In this document: piece after piece, positions 43,444-53,002 of the stretch
Numbering within the stretch: position 1 is the stretch's first letter
Layout: each line of letters starts with the position of its first letter
Origin: Shimia sp039969785
GTDB taxonomy: Bacteria; Pseudomonadota; Alphaproteobacteria; Rhodobacterales; Rhodobacteraceae
Reading direction: 5' to 3'
Length of the DNA: 64,000 nt
Assembly (NCBI RefSeq): GCF_039969785.1
Contig: NZ_JBDVNC010000016.1
Span: forward strand, 1 to 64,000
Notes under the pieces: generated by a model
Told to the model about the DNA's origin: nothing
Seen by the model: the letters and a program-made list of their open reading frames with translations, nothing else
Database searches by the model: none
Program-made: the position numbers and the translations under genes

Positions 43444-44850
43444 ATGTTCCTTGAAAATGGCCCATGCACATCCGGGATTGGGGCGCTTGCCGCCACGACC
43501 GCCGAAAAATCGTCGACCACAATGCCCGGCCTGCGCGCACGCTTCGCGACTTGGACCATAGCTATTCTCAGCCTCGCCACACCTCATATGGCCGCCGCGG
43601 GGCCCCTGCCCTCTGCCGATGCGGTGTTCCCCGAACCAGATATGACCCGGGTCGAGCTGGGATGGCAGCTGTTTTATGACCCAATCCTCAGCGGCAATCG
43701 CACGGTTTCCTGCGCCACCTGTCACCATCCTCGCCTTGGCACCGGCGACGGGTTGTCGCTCGGAATCGGCGATGGCGGGATTGGGCTGGGCATTGATCGC
43801 AAGATTGATCCTGAAAACCCACCCGAACAACGCATCCCCCGTAACGCGCCCGCACTCTTTAACCTTGGGGCCAGCGAATTCACCCGTCTTTTCCACGATG
43901 GCCGCCTTGAAACGGATGTCACCCGCGCCTCAGGGTTTCGCACGCCTTTGGGCACGGAAATGGAGGCCGGGTTTGACTCGGCCCTTGCCGCTCAAGCCAT
44001 GTTTCCGGTTCTGTCAGGCGATGAAATGGCCGGGCATTACTCGGAGAATGACGTCGCACAGGTCGTGCGCCAGGGATTCCTGACCGGTCCGGGTGGCGCT
44101 TGGGACATTCTGGCAAAACGTGTCGAAGCGATCCCCGCCTATCGCACTTCCTTTGACACAGTGATCGGCGCCGACACGCCTGTCCGGTTTCACGACATCG
44201 CCAATGTCATGGCCGATTTCATCCGGTTTGAATGGCGCGCGGACAACAGCCCGTTTGACACCTACTTGCGCGACGCCACTCCGTTGCCTGCTTCAGCGGC
44301 CAAAGGGATGGAGTTATTTTACGGCAAGGCACAATGCGACAGCTGCCATTCCGGCCAGTTTCAGACCGATCACGGTTTTCATGCGATCGCCATGCCCCAG
44401 ATCGGCCCCGGCAAAGCCGCACGATTTGAAAGCCATAACCGCGACGTGGGCCGCATGCGGGTGACGGGTGCTGCCGAAGACGCTTATCGGTTCCGCACAC
44501 CGTCGCTGCGTAACCTGCCCGAGACCGGTCCCTATGGCCATGCCGGGGCATATGCGACCATCGAAGCCGTTGTGCGTCACCACCTTGATCCCGTCGCCAG
44601 CCTGCACGCCTATGATCCCACAATGGCGTTGTTGCTTCCGCCCGATTATGACAACGATTTTGCGCTGCAGAATACGCCTGAAGACCTTGCCGCAATTGCG
44701 CATGCCAACGAATTGACCCCCATCAGCCTGAGCGATGCCGAAGTATCTGACATCGTCGCCTTCCTGCGCGCTTTGCAGGACCCCGGGGTTGCGGAGAATC
44801 GCCTGGGCGTCCCTGCGACTGTTCACAGTGGGCTTTTGGTTGATCAATAA
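43444..44850 (+). CDS. Di-haem cytochrome c peroxidase (CcpA/MauG family)
   Basis: 468 residues. Start set by AGGAGG upstream; an inner Met27 begins a clearer signal peptide ending MAAA, so export is expected. Two c-type haem sites: Cys90-x-x-Cys93-His94 (SCATCHHP) and Cys298-x-x-Cys301-His302 (QCDSCHSG). Periplasmic peroxide reduction, or a MauG-like oxidation of a partner. Divergent from copA, sharing a 210-base intergenic region. Confidence 0.9.
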   Translation: MFLENGPCTSGIGALAATTAEKSSTTMPGLRARFATWTIAILSLATPHMAAAGPLPSADAVFPEPDMTRVELGWQLFYDPILSGNRTVSCATCHHPRLGTGDGLSLGIGDGGIGLGIDRKIDPENPPEQRIPRNAPALFNLGASEFTRLFHDGRLETDVTRASGFRTPLGTEMEAGFDSALAAQAMFPVLSGDEMAGHYSENDVAQVVRQGFLTGPGGAWDILAKRVEAIPAYRTSFDTVIGADTPVRFHDIANVMADFIRFEWRADNSPFDTYLRDATPLPASAAKGMELFYGKAQCDSCHSGQFQTDHGFHAIAMPQIGPGKAARFESHNRDVGRMRVTGAAEDAYRFRTPSLRNLPETGPYGHAGAYATIEAVVRHHLDPVASLHAYDPTMALLLPPDYDNDFALQNTPEDLAAIAHANELTPISLSDAEVSDIVAFLRALQDPGVAENRLGVPATVHSGLLVDQ

Positions 44851-45171
44851 ATGCGCGAAAGCCATGCACTTAGCGCATATCTCGACTGCAATTGCCGGGC
44901 GCGCCCCCCCTCCGGGTGCCTAAGGTGCCCACTCAAAACATGCCTTAGACCTTTGTTCTGCAAGTCATAACCGCAATTCCCCGGACGCGGCCGTATATGC
45001 GTCGCGCAAAAGTTTCAGGACCCATGCCAACATAATGGGCGACCTGAGACACCCTGACCGTTGCCGCAATGCGGCAAATGCGGTATTGACGGCGCGGAAA
45101 CAGGAGCTTGCGCTTGTGCCGTCCCATCGGTCCGGCGCGTTTCGCCCCGCCACTTGGTAAAGGAAGAATTT
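44851..45171. promoter_or_regulatory. Upstream region of phaA, with a palindrome
   Basis: 321 bases without a gene. At 45061-45077 a perfect palindrome TTGCCGCAATGCGGCAA lies ~95 bases before phaA, a form resembling TGC/GCA sites bound by PhaR-type regulators of PHB genes. A GC-rich stretch (44898-44925) follows the peroxidase gene but no clear terminator. Confidence 0.45.
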
Positions 45172-46347
45172 ATGACCAACGTAGTGATCGCCTCAGCTGC
45201 ACGGACCGCTGTCGGCAGCTTTAGCGGCTCGTTCGCCAACACCCCCGCCCATGATCTCGGCGCGACTGTTCTCAAAGCTCTGGTCGAGCGCGCAGGCGTC
45301 GACCCTTCGGAAGTTTCCGAAACAATTCTCGGTCAGGTTCTGACCGGCGGCCAAGGCCAAAACCCTGCCCGTCAGGCCCACATCAACGCGGGCTTTGCCA
45401 AAGAAAGCGCCGCATGGGGCATCAACCAGGTATGTGGTTCTGGCCTGCGCGCCGTAGCTCTGGCCGCACAGCACGTTCAGCTGGGCGATGCATCCATCGT
45501 TGCAGCTGGTGGTCAGGAAAACATGTCCATGTCGCCCCACGTGGCGAACCTGCGTCCCGGCACCAAAATGGGTGACGTGAAGTACATCGATTCGATGATC
45601 CGCGACGGTCTTTGGGATGCGTTCAACGGCTACCACATGGGTCAGACCGCTGAAAACGTCGCCAACCAGTGGCAGATCAGCCGCGACATGCAGGACGAAT
45701 TTGCAGTTGGGTCGCAGAACAAAGCCGAAGCCGCCCAGAAGGCAGGCAAGTTTGCAGATGAAATCACACCCTTTACCGTGAAAACCCGCAAAGGCGACAT
45801 CATCGTGGACAGCGATGAATACATCCGCCACGGCGCCAATATCGAAGCCATGGCTAAAATGCGCCCTGCATTTGCCAAAGACGGCTCCGTAACGGCTGCT
45901 AACGCATCGGGCCTGAATGACGGCGCTGCTGGTGCCCTGGTGATGTCCGCTGATGAAGCCGAAAAGCGCGGCATCGAGCCTCTGGCCCGTATCGCCTCTT
46001 ATGCCACTGCTGGTCTGGACCCGTCGATCATGGGCGTTGGCCCGATCTATGCGTCACGCAAAGCGCTGGACAAAGCCGGTTGGGCCGTGGGCGATCTGGA
46101 CCTTGTGGAAGCCAACGAAGCGTTTGCCGCTCAGGCCTGCGCCGTGAACAAAGACATGGGCTGGGATCCATCGATTGTAAACGTGAACGGCGGCGCCATC
46201 GCCATCGGTCACCCAATCGGTGCTTCGGGCGCACGCGTTCTGAACACTCTGTTGTTTGAAATGCAGCGCCGCGGTGCCAAAAAAGGTCTCGCGACCTTGT
46301 GCATCGGTGGCGGTATGGGCGTGGCCATGTGCCTTGAGCGCCCATAA
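45172..46347 (+). CDS. phaA: Acetyl-CoA acetyltransferase (beta-ketothiolase)
   Basis: 391 residues from the ATG after AAAGGAAG. Thiolase catalytic Cys88 in NQVCGSGLRAV, GHPIGASGARVLNTLL with the active-site His, and Cys377 in TLCIGGGMGVAM. Condenses two acetyl-CoA to acetoacetyl-CoA, the first step of PHB synthesis; phaB follows. Each gene has its own terminator. Confidence 0.96.
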   Translation: MTNVVIASAARTAVGSFSGSFANTPAHDLGATVLKALVERAGVDPSEVSETILGQVLTGGQGQNPARQAHINAGFAKESAAWGINQVCGSGLRAVALAAQHVQLGDASIVAAGGQENMSMSPHVANLRPGTKMGDVKYIDSMIRDGLWDAFNGYHMGQTAENVANQWQISRDMQDEFAVGSQNKAEAAQKAGKFADEITPFTVKTRKGDIIVDSDEYIRHGANIEAMAKMRPAFAKDGSVTAANASGLNDGAAGALVMSADEAEKRGIEPLARIASYATAGLDPSIMGVGPIYASRKALDKAGWAVGDLDLVEANEAFAAQACAVNKDMGWDPSIVNVNGGAIAIGHPIGASGARVLNTLLFEMQRRGAKKGLATLCIGGGMGVAMCLERP

Positions 46348-46368
46348 GCGACGCGCCTCTCGTTTACT

Positions 46369-46398
46369 AAAAAAGGGCGCTGTACGGCGCCCTTTTTT
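46369..46398 (+). terminator. Terminator of phaA
   Basis: Perfect stem AAAAAAGGGCGC / GCGCCCTTTTTT with loop TGTACG; the T-run is built into the stem, and the A-run makes it usable from both strands. Confidence 0.93.
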
Positions 46399-46537
46399 GT
46401 CCTTACCAGTAGAATTGTTTTTCACCACCTCCGCAACAATCTGGGATGCGGCAATATGTTTGAGTAATATTATTGCACACCCGCACAATTTTGCGTAACA
46501 GAATTACTTAGAGATTACATCAGACAGGAGATTTACC

Positions 46538-47263
46538 ATGGCAAGAGTTGCACTCGTTACCGGCGGTTCACGCGGCATCGGCGAAGCTATTTCCAAACGC
46601 TTGCAGGCCGACGGTTATACCGTTGCGGCCACCTATGCCGGCAATGACGAGGCTGCCGCCAAGTTCACCGAAGCCACAGGCATCAAAACCTATAAGTGGA
46701 ATGTTGGCGACTATGACAGCAGCGCCGAAGGCATCGCACAGGTTCAGGCCGATCTTGGCCCGATTGACGTTGTGGTTGCCAATGCAGGCATCACCCGCGA
46801 CGCACCGTTTCACAAAATGACTCCACAACAGTGGAATGACGTCATCGACACCAACCTGACCGGCGTTTTCAACACCGTGCACCCTGTCTGGCCCGGCATG
46901 CGTGAACGCAAGTTTGGCCGTGTTATCGTGATCTCGTCGATCAACGGTCAAAAAGGCCAGTTCGCTCAGGTGAACTATGCCGCGACCAAAGCCGGTGATC
47001 TGGGCATCGTGAAGTCATTGGCACAGGAAGGCGCACGCGCAGGCATTACTGCCAACGCTGTTTGCCCCGGCTATATCGGCACCGAAATGGTGCGTGCGAT
47101 CCCTGAAAAGGTTCTGAACGACGTGATTATCCCGCAAATTCCTGCAGGTCGTCTGGGTGAACCAGAAGAGATTGCCCGTTGCGTGGCGTTCCTGGCGTCT
47201 GACGATGCGGGCTTTATCAACGGCTCGACCATCTCGGCCAACGGTGCGCAGTTCTTCGTCTGA
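46538..47263 (+). CDS. phaB: Acetoacetyl-CoA reductase
   Basis: 241 residues after ACAGGAG. SDR fold: VTGGSRGIGEAISK, VANAGITRD, catalytic QVNYAATKAGDLGI, and the C-terminus NGSTISANGAQFFV. NADPH reduction of acetoacetyl-CoA to (R)-3-hydroxybutyryl-CoA for PHB. Upstream, around 46468-46495, TTGCACACCCGCACAA and TTTTGCG may be a PhaR-type site. Confidence 0.96.
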   Translation: MARVALVTGGSRGIGEAISKRLQADGYTVAATYAGNDEAAAKFTEATGIKTYKWNVGDYDSSAEGIAQVQADLGPIDVVVANAGITRDAPFHKMTPQQWNDVIDTNLTGVFNTVHPVWPGMRERKFGRVIVISSINGQKGQFAQVNYAATKAGDLGIVKSLAQEGARAGITANAVCPGYIGTEMVRAIPEKVLNDVIIPQIPAGRLGEPEEIARCVAFLASDDAGFINGSTISANGAQFFV

Positions 47264-47285
47264 TCCGCGCCCTTACGAATGTAAG

Positions 47286-47316
47286 AGACCGCCCCTTTTC
47301 GGGCGGTCTTTTTTTG
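47286..47316 (+). terminator. Terminator of phaB
   Basis: Stem AGACCGCCC / GGGCGGTCT with loop CTTTTC, followed by a run of T. Confidence 0.93.
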
Positions 47317-47332
47317 TTTGGACTATATCGCC

Positions 47333-49270
47333 TCAGCCTTTGGCGGGCGTGTACCAGATGGGGGATGAATAGGCCCGCTCTTGCTGATCCGGGCTCAGAT
47401 GCGCCGGACGGTCGACCCCAAATACCATCGCGTCGTATGTGGTCCAGCGCGGCGTCGGTATTTCAAGCACCCGCACATAATAAAACGCCCGCAACGCGGC
47501 ATCGAACTCCGGATCTGTCCACGCGGCCTGCAGGAATGTTGTTCCAATCGCATTGGTATAGGTTGCCGTATCAGGATCAACGGTGTTGCCCACAGGTGGC
47601 AATCTGCCATCCGCACCCGGCACCCGGCCATCTGACCACGCGACGTCATAGATGGCTTCCTGACGTGTTCCTGATGCATCAACCCAGCCTTTAACAATCT
47701 GAACCCGATCCAGATTGGCCCCATCCGGGTCTCGCAACGCCCGCACAAGCATTGTTGGCGCCCGACCTTTTGCATCCGGACCAAGATCACCGCCCATTGG
47801 CACGCCGTTTTCGTAGCCGTGACGTGCAAAATTCGGCAATTCCAGATCCGCAGCCGCAAGGTCAAATCCTGCGAAAACACGTACACGAATGCGGGTGCCG
47901 GTTGTTGCAAAAACCTCTTTGCGTTTCAACGCATCCCAAATCGCTTCGCGCGTGTTTTCTCTGGCCCAGACCGCCGCCAACCCAGAGGCCAACCCATCCG
48001 CATGGATCAGGTCATCGCTGGGGTCATCAGGAGTGAACCGACCCGTGATCCGTTCTTCAAACCGGATTGGGTCCGCCGTGGGTTCGACCAACGACACCTT
48101 GCCGAAAAAGTTTGATTCCTCTGCCGTGGACAACCCGGTATGAGAGTCCGTTGACCCAACCACTCCAAACTTAAACGGGTTCACACCTAAATCAGCCTCA
48201 TAGGCCAACCCCCTTTGCCACGCCGTCCGGGCATATTCGCGCGGCAACATCGCTTCGGTTTTTGGTTCCGGCCCAAAACTACCCTTGTCCCACGTGCCGT
48301 AATCAGCAAATTCATCGTTCGGGGACAACAGCGGATGTGCTTCGCCGTCCCCCTTGATCTGGGTGATTTCGTAAATGGGTTCCCACCGGGCGCGCCGTTT
48401 AGCGTAATCCGCATCCAATGCCACGTCCGACAGGGTTTTATCACCAAACATCAAACCATTAGACAGGTTTCCGTTATGGGGTATGGCCAACACCTGCCCG
48501 CCTGAAATAGCCTCGTAGTTTTCCATCCAAGCCCACAAATCTTCGGGGTCTTCGGAATCATAGGCGCTCATCGGGACAATCATGTCCGCCGCGTCCTTGC
48601 CATCTCGAAAGATAATGTTGCGGTGCAGGTTGTTACCGTTGGGGCCGGATGTCCATTCATACCCAATAAGGGCCGTAAAGGCGTTGGGCACATTATGACG
48701 CTCGGCCGCTTCGGTTACGCGAGGCCACATAATTGTATCAAACCCTGACCCCTTAAGCGGGTCGGTCACAATGTTCAGCGCCTCTTGCATCCAAGTGTCA
48801 TAAGACAGCACCCGGGATTCGACCGTGCGCGGTGCATAAATCTCGGAAATCCGACGACCCCATGCGCTTTTGGCCAACACCGGATCGTCATCCTCTAACG
48901 CAACCGGCAGCCCAAGGTTTTCGGCGTGATCCGTAACCGCCAGCCAATCCAGCGGGCGTTTCAGGCGCGCGCGCTGCCCGTTTGAAGAGGTGATTTCCTC
49001 ACCTTTGGCAAATCTATAGGCATCGTCCGGGGTCAGAACCGCCCCCACCAAACCGGCATCCGCAGAATAGGCGGTGTGCAAATGCGTATCGCCGTAAAGA
49101 ACCTGATTTGGAAAATCCTCTGCAAGAAACGGGGAATATTCCACATCACCTGCACCGGTACTGGCAATATGACCCAGTTCTTGCGCTGAGACCTGTTCTG
49201 GCACGCCGGTCAAAGCCACAGCGGCCACCGCCGCTGACATCGCGGGTGGAAAGAGAAACTTTAGTGTCAT
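47333..49270 (-). CDS. Secreted DUF3604 protein
   Basis: 645 residues from the ATG at 49270 with a signal peptide (MTLKFLFPPAMSAAVAAVALTGVPEQVSA). The N-terminal metal motif VLYGDTHLHTAYSADAG and later WLAVTDHAENLG resemble PHP-type metallohydrolases; DUF3604 enzymes share this arrangement. Likely periplasmic, substrate unknown. Single gene, convergent with phaB. Confidence 0.85.
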   Translation of the reverse strand: MTLKFLFPPAMSAAVAAVALTGVPEQVSAQELGHIASTGAGDVEYSPFLAEDFPNQVLYGDTHLHTAYSADAGLVGAVLTPDDAYRFAKGEEITSSNGQRARLKRPLDWLAVTDHAENLGLPVALEDDDPVLAKSAWGRRISEIYAPRTVESRVLSYDTWMQEALNIVTDPLKGSGFDTIMWPRVTEAAERHNVPNAFTALIGYEWTSGPNGNNLHRNIIFRDGKDAADMIVPMSAYDSEDPEDLWAWMENYEAISGGQVLAIPHNGNLSNGLMFGDKTLSDVALDADYAKRRARWEPIYEITQIKGDGEAHPLLSPNDEFADYGTWDKGSFGPEPKTEAMLPREYARTAWQRGLAYEADLGVNPFKFGVVGSTDSHTGLSTAEESNFFGKVSLVEPTADPIRFEERITGRFTPDDPSDDLIHADGLASGLAAVWARENTREAIWDALKRKEVFATTGTRIRVRVFAGFDLAAADLELPNFARHGYENGVPMGGDLGPDAKGRAPTMLVRALRDPDGANLDRVQIVKGWVDASGTRQEAIYDVAWSDGRVPGADGRLPPVGNTVDPDTATYTNAIGTTFLQAAWTDPEFDAALRAFYYVRVLEIPTPRWTTYDAMVFGVDRPAHLSPDQQERAYSSPIWYTPAKG

Positions 49271-49469
49271 GAGGCTCACCAGAAAATCGAAAGAATAGGA
49301 AACAGGATACGCAGAACCAAACTGTTCAGGCATGCCCAATTCTAACATGAAAAGCCGTCTCGCACAGGTCTATGCATGACGGCCTGACTTTCATAAGCCA
49401 TGATCCGCCGTGGCAAGCGCGCTTTAGCAACCCGGTTGGGCAGCTGCCTCCGACTTAGCCTTGTGCCTT

Positions 49470-49676
49470 TCAGGTGTCACGAAACCGGGAAGGCGAAGGA
49501 AACAATCTCGTAAGCGCGTTGAGCAGCGCGAAACGCACGCGCGAACGGCTCCCTGCCTTTGCCCGACGGCTTTGCATATACGCGCTGAATTTCTCCCGCG
49601 CGGGATCGGCGGGGCGTCCGTCGGAATGATACCTTGCAGACGCGCGCAGCATCTCTTCTGTGGGAAAAACTTGCAT
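49470..49676 (-). CDS. Small hypothetical protein
   Basis: 68 residues from an ATG with GAGGTG upstream. MQVFPTEEMLRASARYHSDGRPADPAREKFSAYMQSR and a basic C-terminus; no family recognised. It diverges from the first LysR gene. Codon use and ribosome site make it plausible. Confidence 0.45.
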   Translation of the reverse strand: MQVFPTEEMLRASARYHSDGRPADPAREKFSAYMQSRRAKAGSRSRVRFALLNALTRLFPSPSRFRDT

Positions 49677-49763
49677 ATCGTGCACCTCGTGAAACTGCCA
49701 TTCTCCCTTGCAATTTAGGTAATTTTGGCGAATAATCCAAATCATGAAAACTTCTTAAACAAT

Positions 49764-50654
49764 ATGAAAACTATTGTGTTGGACCCAAACTGGTATACGC
49801 TCCCATCCCTCTCCTCTCTGCGCGCCTTTGAGGCCACGGCGCGCACAGGCAGCTTCGCCAAAGCGGCAAGGGCGCTTAACGTGACACAGGCCGCTGTGGC
49901 CCAACAGGTGCGCAGCCTCGAAGCTGATCTGGGCGTTTCACTGGCCCGCCGCGCCGGGCGCAGCATCTCTATGACGGATGCCGGTGCGCAGCTCGCCACC
50001 CATCTGAGCGATGGATTTGCCACAATCGCATCCGGCATACAGGAATTAACCGCAACGCAAGCCAGCGCACCGGTTCAGGCCTCGGTCACGACTTTTATCG
50101 CCCAATCGGTCCTGCTTCCGCGGTTACATGAATTCTGGAAGAAACACCCCGACATTCAGGTCTCTATGATGCCGTCGCTCGAAGCTGTGGATATTGCCGC
50201 TCTCGGGTTTGATCTTGGCATCCGCGCCACGGTAAACACCCCAGACTGGCCCGGGCTGGACGCTGAGTTTCTGGTAGAAAGCCAGCTTATCGTGGCAGGC
50301 GCGCCGAATATCGTGCACCCGGACATGCCCGACATCTCTGACCTGCCATGGCTGTTCACCCAAGGTATCGCCTATGAAGAGGCACGTCTGCGCACGCTGG
50401 GGCTTGACCCCGCCAAGATTAAAACGGTGGAGCTGGGGTCTGCATCTTACGAAATTTCCGCCGCAATTCAGGGGCTGGGCCTGATCACCACCCCCGAACT
50501 GCTTGTCCGGGACGAACTGTCAGCTGATCGCCTGCGCCGGGTTCCCACAGAAGGTTTGAAAACGCTGAATTACTATGCCGTGACCCCAAAAGGCCCAGTC
50601 CGCCCACAGGCGCGTGTGTTTATCGACTGGTTGAAACAGGTATTTTCGCAATGA
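49764..50654 (+). CDS. LysR-family transcription regulator (GcvA-like), first
   Basis: 296 residues from ATG 49764. N-terminal helix-turn-helix SLSSLRAFEATARTGSFAKAARALNVTQAAVAQQVRSLE is GcvA-like; the ligand domain follows (TTFIAQSVLLPRLHEFWKKHPDIQV). A tiny frame ATGAAAACTTCTTAA lies just upstream at 49744. Target not evident; possibly the divergent small gene. Confidence 0.88.
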   Translation: MKTIVLDPNWYTLPSLSSLRAFEATARTGSFAKAARALNVTQAAVAQQVRSLEADLGVSLARRAGRSISMTDAGAQLATHLSDGFATIASGIQELTATQASAPVQASVTTFIAQSVLLPRLHEFWKKHPDIQVSMMPSLEAVDIAALGFDLGIRATVNTPDWPGLDAEFLVESQLIVAGAPNIVHPDMPDISDLPWLFTQGIAYEEARLRTLGLDPAKIKTVELGSASYEISAAIQGLGLITTPELLVRDELSADRLRRVPTEGLKTLNYYAVTPKGPVRPQARVFIDWLKQVFSQ

Positions 50655-50706
50655 CTCCCACCAGATGTCACACGCAAGTCAGGCGTAAGTCAGGCACAAA
50701 AAGAAA

Positions 50707-50733
50707 GGGACCGCATCCGACGGATACGGCCCC
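50707..50733 (-). terminator. Terminator of the DUF1127-like gene
   Basis: Stem GGGGCCGTATCC / GGATGCGGTCCC (10 of 12 pairs) read on the minus strand, followed by TTTCTTTTT. Lies just after the stop of the small gene. Confidence 0.7.
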
Positions 50734-50758
50734 TCATGATCCCGTAAGTGCCCGTTAA

Positions 50759-50917
50759 TCAGGCGCAGCGGGAAGGCTCCGTAAGAACCGGTTGGTTCAG
50801 CGGAACAGACCGTTTTCTGAATATCCAGGTCACAATAGCAGTGAATACAGCGCTGCGCTCAGCATGGGCATCGCGGTAAGCCCGGGCGATACGGGCGTCA
50901 GTAGAATACTCAATCAT
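50759..50917 (-). CDS. Small DUF1127-like protein
   Basis: 52 residues from ATG 50917, preceded by GAGG. MIEYSTDARIARAYRDAHAERSAVFTAIVTWIF is like the arginine-rich DUF1127 group of alphaproteobacteria (small stress- and phosphate-linked proteins; function mostly unknown). It diverges from the second LysR gene. Confidence 0.6.
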   Translation of the reverse strand: MIEYSTDARIARAYRDAHAERSAVFTAIVTWIFRKRSVPLNQPVLTEPSRCA

Positions 50918-51026
50918 GATCAACCTCATTGATAAGCGTGTTTGAACTGACTTGAATATGATCATTATGATTAAATGCCACAAACGAGACTTTTCACCAC
51001 TTCAGTTAAGTTGTACTTAACTGACT

Positions 51027-51974
51027 ATGTCAGACCGCCTGCCCCCACTTACCGCCCTGCGCGCCTTTGAAGCAGCCGCCCGCCATATGTCATTTGCCAT
51101 GGCGGCCAGCGAATTGAATGTCACGCCTGCGGCGCTGTCTTTTCAGATAAAATCACTGGAAGACCACCTGGGCACGCCGGTGTTTCGCCGCCTGAACCGT
51201 GCGGTTGAACTGACCGAAGCCGGGCGTGCGCTGGCGCCAGGCACCCGCGAAAGCTTTCAAACGCTGAATGCCGCGTGGCGTGCGACCCGGCGCCTTGTCA
51301 ATGATCAGACTTTGCTGGTCACCGCTGGCCCGGCCTTTACCGCAAAATGGCTGGCGCCCCGGTTTTACGAATTTGCCCGCGCCCATTCCGAAATCGATCT
51401 GCGGTTCTCGGCCACTCTGCGCGCGCTTGATTTCACCCGGGACGAAGTCGACGTGGCCATTCGCTTTGGTCTGGACAAGCCAGAACCGGGCCTCTGGTCT
51501 CATCCGCTCGAGCCTGAATGGGTCACTCCGGTAATGACGCCTGAACTGGCAGAACGCTACCCCACGCCAGAAAGCCTCAGAGACGCGGTGCTCATTCATG
51601 ACGACTCGATCGCCTTTCTTAAACCGCTCGCGGATTGGAACGCGTGGTTTCGCATGATGCAGATCGACATCGACACCACGCATGGCCCGCGATTTACCGG
51701 CGCTGACCACGCTGTTGACGCTGCCATGGTTGGCGCGGGCGTGACGCTGGGCCGGCGCGCGCTGGTGGTCAAAGACATCCACGAAGGCCGCCTTGTCGCG
51801 CCTTATGACCGCGCCATCCGATTACAGGGGCGGTTTCGCTTTATTTGTCGCGCCGGGGCGGAAAACCGACCCCATATTGCCGCTTTCCGCGAATGGATCC
51901 TTGCAGAAATCGCTAAAACAACCAGCGTGACCCAATCGCTTGATTTGACCCCTATCGAGGACATCCCGGAATGA
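51027..51974 (+). CDS. LysR-family transcription regulator (GcvA-like), second
   Basis: 315 residues. Helix-turn-helix PLTALRAFEAAARHMSFAMAASELNVTPAALSFQIKSLEDHLG, then a ligand domain with PRFYEFARAHSEIDLRFS. Its stop overlaps the exporter start by 4 bases, so it probably governs export. Divergent from the DUF1127-like gene; transcription start regions overlap. Confidence 0.9.
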   Translation: MSDRLPPLTALRAFEAAARHMSFAMAASELNVTPAALSFQIKSLEDHLGTPVFRRLNRAVELTEAGRALAPGTRESFQTLNAAWRATRRLVNDQTLLVTAGPAFTAKWLAPRFYEFARAHSEIDLRFSATLRALDFTRDEVDVAIRFGLDKPEPGLWSHPLEPEWVTPVMTPELAERYPTPESLRDAVLIHDDSIAFLKPLADWNAWFRMMQIDIDTTHGPRFTGADHAVDAAMVGAGVTLGRRALVVKDIHEGRLVAPYDRAIRLQGRFRFICRAGAENRPHIAAFREWILAEIAKTTSVTQSLDLTPIEDIPE

Positions 51975-52834
51975 CCCGCCACAAGGCCACCCTGATCGGG
52001 TTTATTGCTGTTTTGCTCTGGGCGCTGCTGGCGCTGTTCACAGTGGGCACTGCACCCACCCCGCCATTGCTGCTGAATACCATCTGCTTCTCAATTGGTG
52101 GCACGCTCGGGCTGATCTGGACGGCCCGTACCGGCGGCTTTGCGCGCCTGAAACAGGTCAGCTGGAAAGTCTATGCCTTTGGCACCGTGGGGCTGTTTGG
52201 CTATCACGCGCTGTATTTCAGCGCCTTGCGGCTGGCTCCGGCTGCCGAGGCCGGTCTGATCGCCTATCTCTGGCCCTTGCTGATCGTGTTGCTGTCCGGC
52301 CTGTTGCCCGGCGAGACGTTGCGCAACGGGCATTTGCTGGGCGCGCTGTGTGGCTTTGCCGGAGCCGCGCTGATTATTGGCGGCGGCGGCGGTGGCTTTG
52401 ATATGGCCGCGCTGCCCGGCTACCTGCTGGCGCTGGCCTGTGCTCTGACGTGGTCGGGCTATTCCGTCATCTCGCGTCGGCTTGGAACTGCGCCAACCGC
52501 CACTGTGGCCGTGTTTTGCGTTGCAACAGCAATCCTGTCCGGCGCCATGCATCTGATGTTTGAACAAACCGTCTGGCCCCAGGGCACAGGCGGTTGGCTT
52601 TCCGCCATTGCACTGGGGCTCGGACCGGTAGGGCTGGCGTTTTATGTTTGGGATGTGGGGGTCAAACGCGGTGACATTCAGCTTTTGGGCACCGCATCTT
52701 ATGCGGCTCCGCTGTTGTCGACATTGGTTTTGGTGGGGGTTGGTGTCGCAGAGCCAACCTGGATGCTGGCTGCCGCGACCGTTCTGATCACCGGCGGCGC
52801 AATAATTGCTGCGCGCGCCAGCTTAAAGGGATGA
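51971..52834 (+). CDS. EamA/DMT-family exporter, YddG-like
   Basis: 287 residues, ten hydrophobic helices in two EamA repeats. YddG-like segment ALYFSALRLAPAAEAGLIAYLWPLLIVLLSGLLPGE. YddG exports aromatic amino acids and analogues; substrate here is inferred. In operon with the second LysR gene. Confidence 0.85.
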   Translation: MTRHKATLIGFIAVLLWALLALFTVGTAPTPPLLLNTICFSIGGTLGLIWTARTGGFARLKQVSWKVYAFGTVGLFGYHALYFSALRLAPAAEAGLIAYLWPLLIVLLSGLLPGETLRNGHLLGALCGFAGAALIIGGGGGGFDMAALPGYLLALACALTWSGYSVISRRLGTAPTATVAVFCVATAILSGAMHLMFEQTVWPQGTGGWLSAIALGLGPVGLAFYVWDVGVKRGDIQLLGTASYAAPLLSTLVLVGVGVAEPTWMLAAATVLITGGAIIAARASLKG

Positions 52835-53002
52835 TCACACAGATAGTCGTGAAATCTCTTCTTTGATTTTTAGCTTTTGTTTCTTTAGGTCCGCAATTTC
52901 CAGATCACTTGATCCAGGGGACCGCTGTTCGGCTTCGACTTGATGCGAGAGGGTCTCGTGTTTCCGTTTCAAAACTTCCAGGTGCGCGGTGACGCTCATC
53001 AT
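52835..53002 (-). CDS. YdcH/DUF465 family small protein
   Basis: 55 residues, too short for most callers. MMSVTAHLEVLKRKHETLS, then EIADLKKQKLKIKEEISRL fit the coiled-coil DUF465 pattern (H-L-E-x-L-x-x-K-H...D-L-x-I-A-x-L-K-K-x-K-L). AGGAG at a good distance; the second ATG at 52999 is equally placed. Function unknown. Confidence 0.8.
   Translation of the reverse strand: MMSVTAHLEVLKRKHETLSHQVEAEQRSPGSSDLEIADLKKQKLKIKEEISRLSV

Noticed and set aside
49744..49758. MKTS mini-frame upstream of LysR as a leader peptide
   Set aside because: Only four codons, no attenuator-like hairpin found.
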